Assembly (NCBI RefSeq): GCF_002849595.1
Contig: NZ_NRQR01000012.1
Span: forward strand, 62,001-126,000
Length of the DNA: 64,000 nucleotides
Direction of reading: 5' to 3'
Origin: Luteimonas rhizosphaerae
GTDB taxonomy: Bacteria > Pseudomonadota > Gammaproteobacteria > Xanthomonadales > Xanthomonadaceae
Shown here: piece by piece, positions 53,621 through 62,503 of the stretch
Numbering within the stretch: the first letter of the stretch is position 1
Layout of the letters: each line of letters starts with the position of its first letter
Translations under genes and position numbers: made by a program
The notes under the pieces: generated by a model
Database searches by the model: none
The model's input: the letters and a program-made list of their open reading frames with translations, nothing else
Told to the model about the DNA's origin: nothing

Positions 53621-56600
53621 ATGAGCCAGCTCCGCAGATCCGTCCTCGCCACCGCGTTCGCGCTGGCGCTGTCCACGCCCGCGTTCGCGGCCGATGCCGC
53701 GCCGACCCTGCTGTTCCACGTGTCGGCCGATCAGGATGTCGTCGCCGACACCGCGGCCGGCGAGCCGGTGCCGAACTTCAAGGACAAGGTGCGACTGGTC
53801 GACAGCGGCGTGCGTGGCGGTGCGATCGAATGGGACGATGACGGCGTGCTGGCCTGGGACGCGCCCGGCAACATCCAGGCGCAGCGCGGCACCCTCGGCT
53901 TCTTCTGGCGCTCGCGCGACGCGGTCGGCGAGGCGCCGTTCGTGATCTTCCGCGTCGGCTACGCCGACCACAGCAGCTGGGACATGGCCTGGCTGCGCAT
54001 CGACTGGAACGGGCACGGCTTCGATGCCTTCGTCACCGATGCGAATCTCGCGCGTTCGCGCGTGTCGTTCCGACTCGACGCGCTGCCGGCGCCCGACGCG
54101 TGGACCCACGTCGCGTTCGCGTGGGACGAGGCGGTCGGCGTGCGCCTGTACATCGACGGCCGCGAAGTCGCGCGCGAGGATCGTCCGGCGAACGCGCAGG
54201 CCTCGTTCGACTACGACGCGGGCCTCGACCAGTTCGGCCTCGCGGCGCGCGTGCTGGCGCCGCACCAGGTGCAGAGCCGCTACAACTTCCTGCGTGGCAG
54301 CGATTTCGACGACATCCGCATCTACGACCGGATGCTCGACGCGGCAAGCGTGCAGGCCTTGCGCAGCTTCCGCGCACCGACGAGCGCCGTCGGTGATGGC
54401 GATCGGGCTGCGGCGTGGGCGTTCCGCCACGGCTGGCAGGACGGCGCGGCGCCGCCGCTGCTGGCCACGCCGACGACATCGATCCGCAAGATCGAATTCA
54501 CCGACACCAGGGACCTGAAGCAGTGGATGTGGAAGGCCACCGACGGCATCGCCGAAACCACGTGGCCGGGCGTCTACAACCGCTCGCGGCTGCGCGGGCG
54601 CGACGACTACTTCCAGCTGCCCGACTGGGACACCTATGTCGACGGCGGCAAGGCGCTCGATCTGACGCTGCCCGACGAGCCGGTCAATCGGGTCGAGATC
54701 CGCGGCGCGGCCTACGGCGAGGCGACGTACGGCACCGGTGACGACGACCGGCAGGCGCTGTTCTCGCGGCCGCAGGGTGTGGTACGCAGCGTCGACAGCT
54801 TCGAGACGAAGCAGGGCGGCCATCTGCGCTTCGCCAACACCGCGCAGGAAACCCCGATCCAGGAAATCTGGGCCTATCACGTCAGCGATGCCGCCGAGCC
54901 GGAAGGCTCGGTCACGCAGGCCTACACGATCCGCAGCAACGCCGAGGTCGACTACACCAATCTCGCCGACCTGCGCGCCTTCATCGACGGCCGCTTCGCA
55001 CCGGACGAACGCAGCACGGTGCTGGCGCTGCCGGGCCGCGCGGCGTTCCGCGCGCGCGGGGCGACGCCGTCGGCAGCGGCCACGCAGCCGGTCGTGCACG
55101 TGCTGGTTCCGTCCGGCATCGGCGATGCGCCCGCCGCGCAGCCGCTGATCCGCAGCTGGGCGCACAGCTGGGAGAACATGTACGACGGGCTCGACGGCAT
55201 CGCCATCGACATTCCCGCGCTGGACCTGCCGGCGACGCACACCGTCGACGGCGCGCCGGCGATCCCGCTCAACATCCGCATCAAGGATCCGATCTGGCCG
55301 GCGCGCGACATGATCGACGTGTCGGTGTCGGTGCGCCCGGGCGAGGCGCGCACGCTGTGGCTGGATCTGCGCGACCGCATTCTCACCGACGACAGCCTGT
55401 GGATCAGCATCGCCTCGGCCGCACCGGGCTTCGATGCGGCCGCGCTCGACGGCGCCGAAGTGCGCATGGTCTACAAGCCGCGCGACGAGGCGATTGCCGA
55501 GCACGTCACTGATCGCTTCAACCAGGTCCGCGACAACTGGGGCTTTCTGGTCGAGGAACACACGACGTCCAAGCGCCAGCGCCTGTACGCGCGTGCGTAT
55601 GCGGACATCAGCGATCTGCTGCGCGTCGACCCGGGCCACGCGCTCGGCCGGCTGTACTGGAACTACATGAGCTACAACAGCCAGGGCCGGCCGCCGTTCG
55701 AGCAGCCCGAACCGCCCGAAGGCGTGCCGTTGTGGGCCTTCCGCCAGCTCGAGGATCTCAAGGCCGTACGCCGCTTCGTCGAGTGGTGGATCGACGAGCG
55801 CCAGGTGGAATACGGCGATTTCGGCGGCGGCATTTCCGACGACAGCGATCTGTCGCAGCAGTGGCCGGGCCTGGCGCTGATGGGCGTGATCCCCGACAAG
55901 CTCAACGCCTCGATCACCGCGCTGGCCGACGCGGCGTACGCCAACGACATGTTCGCCGGCGGCCTGTCGAAGATCGAGACCGACGAGCTGCACGCCTACG
56001 AGGAAGGCATCAACACCAACAGCGCGATGGTGCTGCTCAACTGGGGCGATCCGCTGAGCATGACGCGGCTGATGGACACCGTGCGCGATCTCGACGAGAA
56101 GATCGTGCTGCGCAATCCGCAGGGCCACGTGCTGTTCTCGAGCAACTGGTTCGGCGGCAACAAGGTCTACCGCGAGCCGCGCTGGCAGTGGCAGAAGCCG
56201 TATTCGTTCCCGGTGCTGCATCCGGCCTTCGTGCTCGGCGTGTTCAATGCCGATCCGACCAGCCGCGCGATGATCACCGGCCTGGCCGATGGCTATCTCG
56301 CCCACGCCTACACCGACGACAAGGGCGCCTGGCAGCTGCCGAACGAGATCAACTGGGCGACGGGCGAGCGCCGCGGCGGCGATCTGTTCGACGGTTCCGG
56401 TGGCGCCGACACCATGCACCTCTACTGGGCGGCGTGGCGCTGGACCGGGGACGCCAAGTACCTGCAGCCGCTGCAGTACCGCGTGGACCGCAGCGGGCCG
56501 GCGGGTCTGTCGAATCTGGCCGAGAACTACGTCGACGTGCTCGGCAGGCGCGAGGACTGGGGCAAGCGCCTGCAGCAGTCGGCCGACAGCGGCGACACCG

Positions 56601-57448
56601 GCGTGCAGAGCGTGTTCGCCTGGCAGCAGACCGGCGACAAGGCCTATCTGGAAGCACTGCATGCCGAGGGCATCCAGGCCAAGGCGATGCGCGAATACAT
56701 GAACACCGAAGGCCACTGGTGGTCGGATCGTGTCGAGGCGCCCAGCGAATTCCTGCAGCGCGCGCGTCTGGGCGGGCTCGCGCTCAAGCGCAACACCACG
56801 TATCCGGGCCACACGGTGAGCTGGCGTTTCGCCGACGACGCGCAGGCGGAAACCGTTGCGCTGCTGGTGTCGGCGCCGTCGCGCGAGGCGTTCAAGGTCA
56901 TCGCCCACAACACCGGCGCGCGCGGTGCCGAGGTGGCGATGACGGGCTGGAACGTCGCGCCCGGCCGCTGGCGCATCACCAGCGGCGTGGACCGCACTGG
57001 CGACGAGGCCATCGACGGTCGCGCGCAGACGCGCGAGGTGACGCTGGAATCCAGCAGGTCGGTGGATCTGGCGTTCGCCGCTGGCCAGACCCAGGTGTTC
57101 GAGTTCGAGCTGGTCGAAGCCGGTACGCCGGTGGAAACGCGTGCCGACATCGGCATCGGTCGCGGCGACGTGCGCGTGGTCGACGGTGCGGTCGAGGTGA
57201 CGGTGCACAGTCTCGGCCATGCGGATGCCGCAGGTGGTGTCGCGATCCTCGAGGACGCGCGCGGCCGGGAACTCGCGCGAGCCGAGATCCCCGCGCTCGA
57301 TGCGCCGCTCGATCTGCGCCCGCGCAACGCGACGCTGCGGCTCGCGCCTGCAGCGGGTGTCGATCCGCGCGGCGGCCGCGTGCGCATCGCGCTGCCGGCG
57401 GATGGCGAGGAAATCACGCGGCGCAACAACGTCGCCGACGTGCGTTGA
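53621..57448 (+). CDS. Large secreted LamG-domain protein, probably polysaccharide-active
   Basis: 1,275 residues, specific family not recognised. A signal peptide (LATAFALALSTPAFAADA) is followed by a LamG/concanavalin-like domain (about 27-250: AQRGTLGFFWRSRDAVGEAP, DAWTHVAFAWDEAVGVRLYI, FDDIRIYDRMLDAASVQALR). A middle region (about 290-650) with beta-like modules follows, then a helical region (about 640-1050) with many Trp/Tyr and acidic residues (YARAYADISDLLRVDPGHAL, WWIDERQVEYGDFGGGISDD, MHLYWAAWRWTGDAKYLQPL) that looks like an alpha/alpha toroid, and a C-terminal beta domain. ATG 53621 follows AAGGGGA. The layout suggests a polysaccharide lyase or hydrolase. The neighbours (TonB receptor, CE12, GH43, kdgK) point to a uronate-containing glycan. 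Confidence 0.65.
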   Translation: MSQLRRSVLATAFALALSTPAFAADAAPTLLFHVSADQDVVADTAAGEPVPNFKDKVRLVDSGVRGGAIEWDDDGVLAWDAPGNIQAQRGTLGFFWRSRDAVGEAPFVIFRVGYADHSSWDMAWLRIDWNGHGFDAFVTDANLARSRVSFRLDALPAPDAWTHVAFAWDEAVGVRLYIDGREVAREDRPANAQASFDYDAGLDQFGLAARVLAPHQVQSRYNFLRGSDFDDIRIYDRMLDAASVQALRSFRAPTSAVGDGDRAAAWAFRHGWQDGAAPPLLATPTTSIRKIEFTDTRDLKQWMWKATDGIAETTWPGVYNRSRLRGRDDYFQLPDWDTYVDGGKALDLTLPDEPVNRVEIRGAAYGEATYGTGDDDRQALFSRPQGVVRSVDSFETKQGGHLRFANTAQETPIQEIWAYHVSDAAEPEGSVTQAYTIRSNAEVDYTNLADLRAFIDGRFAPDERSTVLALPGRAAFRARGATPSAAATQPVVHVLVPSGIGDAPAAQPLIRSWAHSWENMYDGLDGIAIDIPALDLPATHTVDGAPAIPLNIRIKDPIWPARDMIDVSVSVRPGEARTLWLDLRDRILTDDSLWISIASAAPGFDAAALDGAEVRMVYKPRDEAIAEHVTDRFNQVRDNWGFLVEEHTTSKRQRLYARAYADISDLLRVDPGHALGRLYWNYMSYNSQGRPPFEQPEPPEGVPLWAFRQLEDLKAVRRFVEWWIDERQVEYGDFGGGISDDSDLSQQWPGLALMGVIPDKLNASITALADAAYANDMFAGGLSKIETDELHAYEEGINTNSAMVLLNWGDPLSMTRLMDTVRDLDEKIVLRNPQGHVLFSSNWFGGNKVYREPRWQWQKPYSFPVLHPAFVLGVFNADPTSRAMITGLADGYLAHAYTDDKGAWQLPNEINWATGERRGGDLFDGSGGADTMHLYWAAWRWTGDAKYLQPLQYRVDRSGPAGLSNLAENYVDVLGRREDWGKRLQQSADSGDTGVQSVFAWQQTGDKAYLEALHAEGIQAKAMREYMNTEGHWWSDRVEAPSEFLQRARLGGLALKRNTTYPGHTVSWRFADDAQAETVALLVSAPSREAFKVIAHNTGARGAEVAMTGWNVAPGRWRITSGVDRTGDEAIDGRAQTREVTLESSRSVDLAFAAGQTQVFEFELVEAGTPVETRADIGIGRGDVRVVDGAVEVTVHSLGHADAAGGVAILEDARGRELARAEIPALDAPLDLRPRNATLRLAPAAGVDPRGGRVRIALPADGEEITRRNNVADVR

Positions 57449-57819
57449 TGCAGGCCGTCCGTGCGGTCTTCGGACCGAGGGGACGGCGATCCGCGCGGGC
57501 GCGCGGGTGGCATCGGGCCGATGGACGGGAACGCGGCGCGGGATGGCCGCGCAGAGGCGTGAGTGCCTGCGGCCGTTCCGGCATGCGCGCGCACGCGCAC
57601 GCGGGAGCGTGCTCCGGTAGCGCGGCTATCGCGCGAGCGCTTGCCTGCGGGGAAACCGATTTTCTGTAGGAGCGCGCTCGCGCGCGATGCCGCGTTCCCG
57701 GTAGAGCCTCGTTCGCGCGCAAGCGCGCTCCTGCACGCAAGTTGCGGACCGGTCAGTGGTCGCGTTGTGCCCGGACTGTCGTGCTTCCGGCGTCGCGTCA
57801 GGCCTGCGGGCGTCTGCGC
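57449..57819. other. Convergent intergenic region with REP-like repeats
   Basis: 371 bases between the converging LamG and CE12 genes. It holds a small hairpin GGAGC-GT-GCTCC (57604-57615) and the inverted pair of REP-like elements at 57667-57688 and about 57711-57736. No gene was seen. Confidence 0.6.
57667..57736. repeat. Inverted pair of REP-like elements (copies 2 and 3)
   Basis: Copy 2 (57667-57688) reads TAGGAGCGC-(GCTCG)-CGCGCGAT; copy 3 (about 57711-57736) is the inverted form, ending GCGCGCTCCTGCA. Together they can fold into a long GC-rich stem between two convergent genes and may act as a bidirectional transcript-end structure. Another copy is at 39399-39420. Confidence 0.72.
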
Positions 57820-58719
57820 CTATGGAATCAGGTTCCGCCGCAACGCCGGCACCTGCTGCGCGAGTTCGTCGGCGACGATCGCGGCGAACAATGCGGCGCC
57901 TTCGGGGCCGAGATGGGTGTAGTCAAACGCCAGCCTGGCCTGGCCCATGGGTTCGGCGGCGGCGTTGTCCTGCGTGGCGACGGGCGCGGGCACGGCGGTC
58001 ATCGCCGCATCCGACGTTGCCGCTGCGGGCGTGGCCGGGGGCGGCGTGCCGATCGTCGTGCCGGCCTGCGCGGCAACGACCTGCCCGGGCGATGCAGGTC
58101 GCTGCGCGGCGCGCATCGCCAGGACCGGCCCCATGCCCTGCACGAGATCGCGGCTGCGCGCGTGCAGGTCGACCAGCGGGACATCGAGCTCGCGTGCGAC
58201 CACGCGCGTGGCCTCGGCCCAGGGCGCGAGATCGTCGAGCAGGCGACCGGCCTCGAACTGCCGTCGCGTCAGCGGCGTCACCAGCACCGGATGCGCGCCG
58301 GCGGCGCGGATCTCGGCGACGTAGCGGCGCAGGTTCTGCGGGTATTCGGTCGCCAGATCGGTCGAACGGCCCGGCTTGCCCGGCTGGTCGTTGTGGCCGA
58401 ACTGCACCAGCACGTAGACCGCTTCGAACGGGCCGGCGCGCATCTCGTGCAGGGCGATGTCCCAGGCGCCTTCGGCGCGGTAGCTGGCGGTGCTGCGGCC
58501 GCCGCGCGCGAGGTTGACGCAGGCGAGGAGCGAGGCCACGTGGCGGTCGCAGAATGCGCCGCCCCAGCCGCCTTGCACGGCCGTCGTGGAATCGCCGACG
58601 AGCACGATCTTGCTGGCGTGGATCGGCGTGGCCGGCGGCGACACCGGAGCGTCCGCTGCGATGGCGTTGAACGGCAGGCACAGCGCCAGACCGAGGGTGG
58701 GCAGACGCGGGTGGCGCAT
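57820..58719 (-). CDS. Rhamnogalacturonan acetylesterase-like SGNH hydrolase (CE12 type)
   Basis: A secreted deacetylase of 299 residues with a signal peptide ending AIAADA. SGNH blocks in order: KIVLVGDSTTAVQGGWGGAF (Ser44), NLARGGRSTASY (Gly), VLVQFGHNDQPGK (Asn) and DYTHLGPEGA (Asp266, His269). RST and QFGHND are typical of CE12 rhamnogalacturonan acetylesterases. An unusual Ala/Pro/Thr-rich insert of about 60 residues (about 197-260) precedes the Asp/His block. It is the last gene of a four-gene operon, 49 bases after the GH43 gene. Confidence 0.85.
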   Translation of the reverse strand: MRHPRLPTLGLALCLPFNAIAADAPVSPPATPIHASKIVLVGDSTTAVQGGWGGAFCDRHVASLLACVNLARGGRSTASYRAEGAWDIALHEMRAGPFEAVYVLVQFGHNDQPGKPGRSTDLATEYPQNLRRYVAEIRAAGAHPVLVTPLTRRQFEAGRLLDDLAPWAEATRVVARELDVPLVDLHARSRDLVQGMGPVLAMRAAQRPASPGQVVAAQAGTTIGTPPPATPAAATSDAAMTAVPAPVATQDNAAAEPMGQARLAFDYTHLGPEGAALFAAIVADELAQQVPALRRNLIP

Positions 58720-58768
58720 GGAGACAGCTCCGGAGCAGGACGTGGGGACGCGCGCCTGGGCGCGGCCG

Positions 58769-59839
58769 TCAGCGCACGAAGGGATCGATCGTGCGGATGC
58801 GGCCATCGGCCTCGTGGACCAGCTCGGCGACCTTGGCGCTACGCAGGTGGGTGCGGTCCGTCAGCTCGGTGTCGTGATAGAAGAGCTGCCAGCGGCCGTC
58901 GACCTCGACGATGGAGTGGTGCGTGGTCCAGCCCTGCACCGGCGTCAGCACGACACCGCGATACGTGAACGGTCCGTACGGCGAGTCGCCCGTCGCATAG
59001 GCGATGGTGTGGGTATCGCCGGTGGAGTAGGTGAAGTAGTAACGGCCGTCGTGCCGGTGCAGCCAGGCCGCCTCGAAGAAACGCCGGTCGGCGTCGCCGC
59101 CGCGCAGCGGCGCGCCCGAGGCGTCGAGCAGCAGGACCTCGCGCGGCGTCTCGGCGAACGACAGCAGAGTATCGGACAGGCGCGCGACCCGAGGCATCAG
59201 CGCCGGCGCATCGGGCTGCTGCAGGTCGGTCTCGCCCTTCGAGGCGTCGTAGGTGCCCGAGACCCAGCGCTGCAGCTGGCCACCGTGGATGCCGCCGAAA
59301 TACAGGTAGCGCGCGCCGTCGTCGTCGACGAACACGGCCGGATCGATGCTGTAGCTGCCGGGGATCGGTGTCGGCTGTGCGGTGAACGGCCCTTCCGGGC
59401 GATCGCCGACGGCGACGCCGATGCGGAAGATCCCGTCGGCGTCCTTCGCCGGGAAATACAGGTAATAGCGGCCGTCGCGTTCGGTCGCGTCGGGCGCCCA
59501 CAGTTGCCGGACCGCCCACGGCACGTCCTCGAGCCGCAGGCCCGGCGCATGCACGGTGACCGGCCCGCCGATGCGGTCCATCGACAGCACGCGGTAATCG
59601 CGCATCACGAAGCTGCTGCCGGGTTCATCGTCCAGTGGCGGCTCGTCCACGTCGTGCGACCCGTAGACGTAGACGCGGCCGTCGAACACGTGCGCCGAGG
59701 GATCGGCGATGTACAGGTCGCGGACCAGCGGGGCATGGCGGAAGACCGGTGCAATCGCGGCCGGATCGGCCGGTGCGGTCGTCGCGCAGCCCGCGAACAG
59801 CGCGGCGGCGAGCGTCAGTGCGGCGGTGCGTCGGATCAT
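58769..59839 (-). CDS. Glycoside hydrolase family 43 lipoprotein
   Basis: A 356-residue five-bladed beta-propeller hydrolase (arabinosidase/xylosidase/galactosidase type) anchored as a lipoprotein (LFAGC, Cys18). The three GH43 acidic residues are visible: IADPSAHVFDGRVYVYGSHD (Asp46, base), SIDPAVFVDDDGARYLYFGG (Asp) and RFFEAAWLHRHDGRYYFTYS (Glu, acid). The loop TTHHSIVEVDGRWQLFYHDT is typical of the arabinofuranosidase/xylosidase subgroup. ATG 59839 overlaps the stop of the carboxylesterase gene. It probably trims side chains of the imported oligosaccharide at the cell envelope. Confidence 0.88.
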   Translation of the reverse strand: MIRRTAALTLAAALFAGCATTAPADPAAIAPVFRHAPLVRDLYIADPSAHVFDGRVYVYGSHDVDEPPLDDEPGSSFVMRDYRVLSMDRIGGPVTVHAPGLRLEDVPWAVRQLWAPDATERDGRYYLYFPAKDADGIFRIGVAVGDRPEGPFTAQPTPIPGSYSIDPAVFVDDDGARYLYFGGIHGGQLQRWVSGTYDASKGETDLQQPDAPALMPRVARLSDTLLSFAETPREVLLLDASGAPLRGGDADRRFFEAAWLHRHDGRYYFTYSTGDTHTIAYATGDSPYGPFTYRGVVLTPVQGWTTHHSIVEVDGRWQLFYHDTELTDRTHLRSAKVAELVHEADGRIRTIDPFVR

Positions 59840-61461
59840 TGCGTTCCCCTCTGGACGAACGGAGCCTGCTGGTAGAGGCGGCGCTCGCCGCCGCGCGGGT
59901 CGTGTTCGAGTTGCGGCGCGCCATCGAACACCATGGTCTCGCGCGCCGCCATCGAATACGGGACCCAGCTTGGCATGCCGGCGTGGTTGGGGTCGCCGTC
60001 GCGCGCGAACGCGAGCAGCGCATCGCGCATCGCGGCCGCGACCGCGCGCGCGTCGGCCGTGTCGCCGGTCTTCGCACCGGCGACGGCGGTGTTGCCGAAC
60101 ACCAGCGGGATGTCGAGCGTATGGAAAGCGCGGCTGCGCCGACCCGCCTCGGTGTCGGGATACCAGTCCAGCTGGTAGGCCCAGGTCCTGTGTCCTGCGC
60201 GTGCGCGCGCCTCGAGTTCCTCGATCGCCCCGCGCCAGGAGCGGCCGGCCGTCGTCGCAGCGAAGAACACTTCCGACGGCGTGTAGTCCGGATACAGCCG
60301 GCGGTATTCCGCGACGACGACATCGGGATCGAGATCCACGAACTGCTGCGTGCGCAGCCTGTCCGGCAGCGCGTTCCAGTCCAGCGTGAAGTGGTCCGGA
60401 TCGTTGCCGAGGAAGGCGCGGGTCTCGTCGCGGGTGTTGCCCACGACCAGCGGGATGTCGGCCGACTGCGGCGGCGCGTCGGGCCAGAACGGATGCCGCG
60501 GCAGGGTCACGGTGTCGACGACCGGGCCGAAATACAGCGCGCTGCGTTCCACCCGCGACGGATCGCGGACGGTCTGCGCGTCGAGCAGGCGCTGCATCGG
60601 CAGCGTGCACAGCGCGTCGACGTCTCCGGGCGCCAGCCCGAGGGCGTCCAGGTAGAGCGCCGCGCGCTGGGTCGCCGCGCGCGGGCCGGCGGCCGTGACC
60701 TGCTGGCCGCTCATCGTCCAGGCGCGGTGGAACAGGCCGCGCGCGCTCGGCATCGCCATCAGTGTCGCGATCTTCGCGCCGCCACCCGACTGGCCGAACA
60801 CCGTGACGTTGCCGGCGTCGCCGCCGAATTCGGCCGCGTGCTGGCGCACCCATTGCAGTGCCTGCACCAGGTCCAGCTGGCCGACGTTGCCCGACTGCGC
60901 CAGCGACGCGTCGCCGAGATCGCGCAGGTGCAGATAGCCGAACGCGTTGAGCCGGTGGTTCAGCGTCACCACGACGACATCGCCGTGGCGGCACAGGTGG
61001 CCGCCGTCGTAGAGCGGGTCGCTGCCGGAGCCGGTCGTGAAGCCGCCGCCGTGGATGTAGACCAGAACCGGGCGGCGCGCGCCGTCGCGCAGCGCGGGCG
61101 TCCACACGTTGACGAACAGGCAGTCCTCGCTGCCCGGTCCTTCGTCGCCGCGTTGCGGCGCGGAGGCGCCATAATCGAGCGCCTCGCGGACGCCGCGCCA
61201 GGCGGGTTCCTGCAGCGCCGGCTGGAACCGGCGCGGCGCGGTGTCGGCGCCGTAGGGGATGCCGCGGAACACGTGCACGCCGTCCTCGACGCTGCCGCCG
61301 ATGCGGCCGCCGCGCACGCGCGCGGAGGTCGCGGGCGGCGACGCGGCGAACAGCGGGGCGATCGGCAGTGCGGCGGCGGTACCCGCCAGCAGGGCCGCGC
61401 GCAGCATGCGACGGCGACCGGGGTCGGCGGGCGTGGGGTCGACGATGGAAGATGAGGTCAT
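59836..61461 (-). CDS. Type B carboxylesterase
   Basis: 541 residues with an export signal beginning GRRRMLRAALLAGTAAALPI (possibly Tat-type). The alpha/beta-hydrolase features are EDCLFVNVWTPA, oxyanion loop YIHGGGFTTGSG, nucleophile elbow VTVFGQSGGGAKIATLMAMP (Gly-Gln-Ser-Gly-Gly; many relatives have Glu in place of Gln) and the terminal His in DPNHAGMPSWVPY. In this operon it probably removes acyl or feruloyl/acetyl groups from plant polysaccharide. It overlaps genes on both sides by four bases, so the whole operon is translationally coupled. Confidence 0.87.
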   Translation of the reverse strand: MTSSSIVDPTPADPGRRRMLRAALLAGTAAALPIAPLFAASPPATSARVRGGRIGGSVEDGVHVFRGIPYGADTAPRRFQPALQEPAWRGVREALDYGASAPQRGDEGPGSEDCLFVNVWTPALRDGARRPVLVYIHGGGFTTGSGSDPLYDGGHLCRHGDVVVVTLNHRLNAFGYLHLRDLGDASLAQSGNVGQLDLVQALQWVRQHAAEFGGDAGNVTVFGQSGGGAKIATLMAMPSARGLFHRAWTMSGQQVTAAGPRAATQRAALYLDALGLAPGDVDALCTLPMQRLLDAQTVRDPSRVERSALYFGPVVDTVTLPRHPFWPDAPPQSADIPLVVGNTRDETRAFLGNDPDHFTLDWNALPDRLRTQQFVDLDPDVVVAEYRRLYPDYTPSEVFFAATTAGRSWRGAIEELEARARAGHRTWAYQLDWYPDTEAGRRSRAFHTLDIPLVFGNTAVAGAKTGDTADARAVAAAMRDALLAFARDGDPNHAGMPSWVPYSMAARETMVFDGAPQLEHDPRGGERRLYQQAPFVQRGTQ

Positions 61462-62453
61462 GGTGCAGTCCGTTCCTGGATCCAGTCGATGGCGAGCGCC
61501 GGCCAGGCCGCCAGCGCACCGGTCGCGCCGCGGATGCCGAAGCCGTGTCCGCCGTAGGGAAACACGTGCAGCGAGGTCGGCACGCCGACGGCCAGCGCCG
61601 CGGCGTGCATCGCGAGGGTATTGGCGACCGGCACCACGTCGTCGTCCTGCGCATGCAGCAGGAACAGCGGCGGCGTGCGGGCATCGACCTGCCGCTGCGG
61701 CGACAGCGCGGACGCCTGCGCGGGCGTCGGATGCGGCCCGAGCAGCCGCGTGCGCGAGCCGGCGTGGGCGATGTCGGGGGCCATCGAGATCACCGGATAC
61801 ACCAGCAGGGCGAAATCCGGGCGCACCGGTCCGGCGTCGACCGCATCGCGCGGGGCGTAGACCGCGGTGTGCGTCGTCGCCAGGCGCGCGGCGACGTGGC
61901 CGCCGGCGGAGAACCCCATGACGCCGACGCGGTCGGGGGCGATGTGCCAGTCGGCCGCCTGTGCGCGGATCAGGCGCAACGCCCGCTGCGCATCGGCCAG
62001 CGGAGCGTCGGCGTCGTCCGCATGCGCGCCGCCGGGCAGGCGATAGCGCAGCACGAACAGGGTGATGCCCGCCTGCTCGACGAATGCGGGGACGAGCGCC
62101 GTGCCCTCCTTGTCGAGCACGATGCGCGCGTAGCCGCCGCCGGGTGTCACCAGAAGGGCCGTTCCGTTCGGCCGCGCGGGCGCATAGACCGCGAGGTAGG
62201 GCGCGCGGACCTCGTCGATGACGCGGTCGGGCAGCGCCGGATCCTCGCTGCGCTCGACGATGCGGCCGGCGCCGGCATCCGCGCGATCGCCGGGCCACAG
62301 CGCGAGACGCGGGACGGCGTCATCGGCTGCCGGTCGCGCGACCGGCGGCGTGGTCACGTCGTGGCCGACAGGCGCACCGGCGATTGCCGACGCGGATCCC
62401 AGCATCGCGCCTACGAGAAAGCCGCAGTACCACATGCGGGCGGGAGGTCGCAT
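61458..62453 (-). CDS. Secreted alpha/beta hydrolase (acetylxylan esterase/BD-FAE type)
   Basis: 331 residues with a signal peptide (MWYCGFLVGAMLGSASAIAG). It has the oxyanion stretch LLVTPGGGYARIVLDKEG, nucleophile VGVMGFSAGGHVAARLATTH (Ser), acidic residue in HAQDDDVVPVANTLAMHAAA and His in FPYGGHGFGI. This set is that of small acetyl(xylan) esterases found in plant cell wall degradation clusters. The start is ATG 62453. It is the first gene of the leftward operon, divergent from the hydratase/TRAP operon, with candidate operator C in the shared promoter region. Confidence 0.83.
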   Translation of the reverse strand: MRPPARMWYCGFLVGAMLGSASAIAGAPVGHDVTTPPVARPAADDAVPRLALWPGDRADAGAGRIVERSEDPALPDRVIDEVRAPYLAVYAPARPNGTALLVTPGGGYARIVLDKEGTALVPAFVEQAGITLFVLRYRLPGGAHADDADAPLADAQRALRLIRAQAADWHIAPDRVGVMGFSAGGHVAARLATTHTAVYAPRDAVDAGPVRPDFALLVYPVISMAPDIAHAGSRTRLLGPHPTPAQASALSPQRQVDARTPPLFLLHAQDDDVVPVANTLAMHAAALAVGVPTSLHVFPYGGHGFGIRGATGALAAWPALAIDWIQERTAP

Positions 62454-62503
62454 CGTGACGTCCGGTCGAGGTGGAAAGGGCGCGCCGTTATGCCGCACCG
62501 CAC

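Noticed and set aside
53318..57220. Open frame of 1,300 codons on the - strand opposite the LamG gene
   Set aside because: Composition is dominated by Arg, Ala, Val and His with no domain features; the + strand frame has a signal peptide, a LamG domain and a Shine-Dalgarno sequence.
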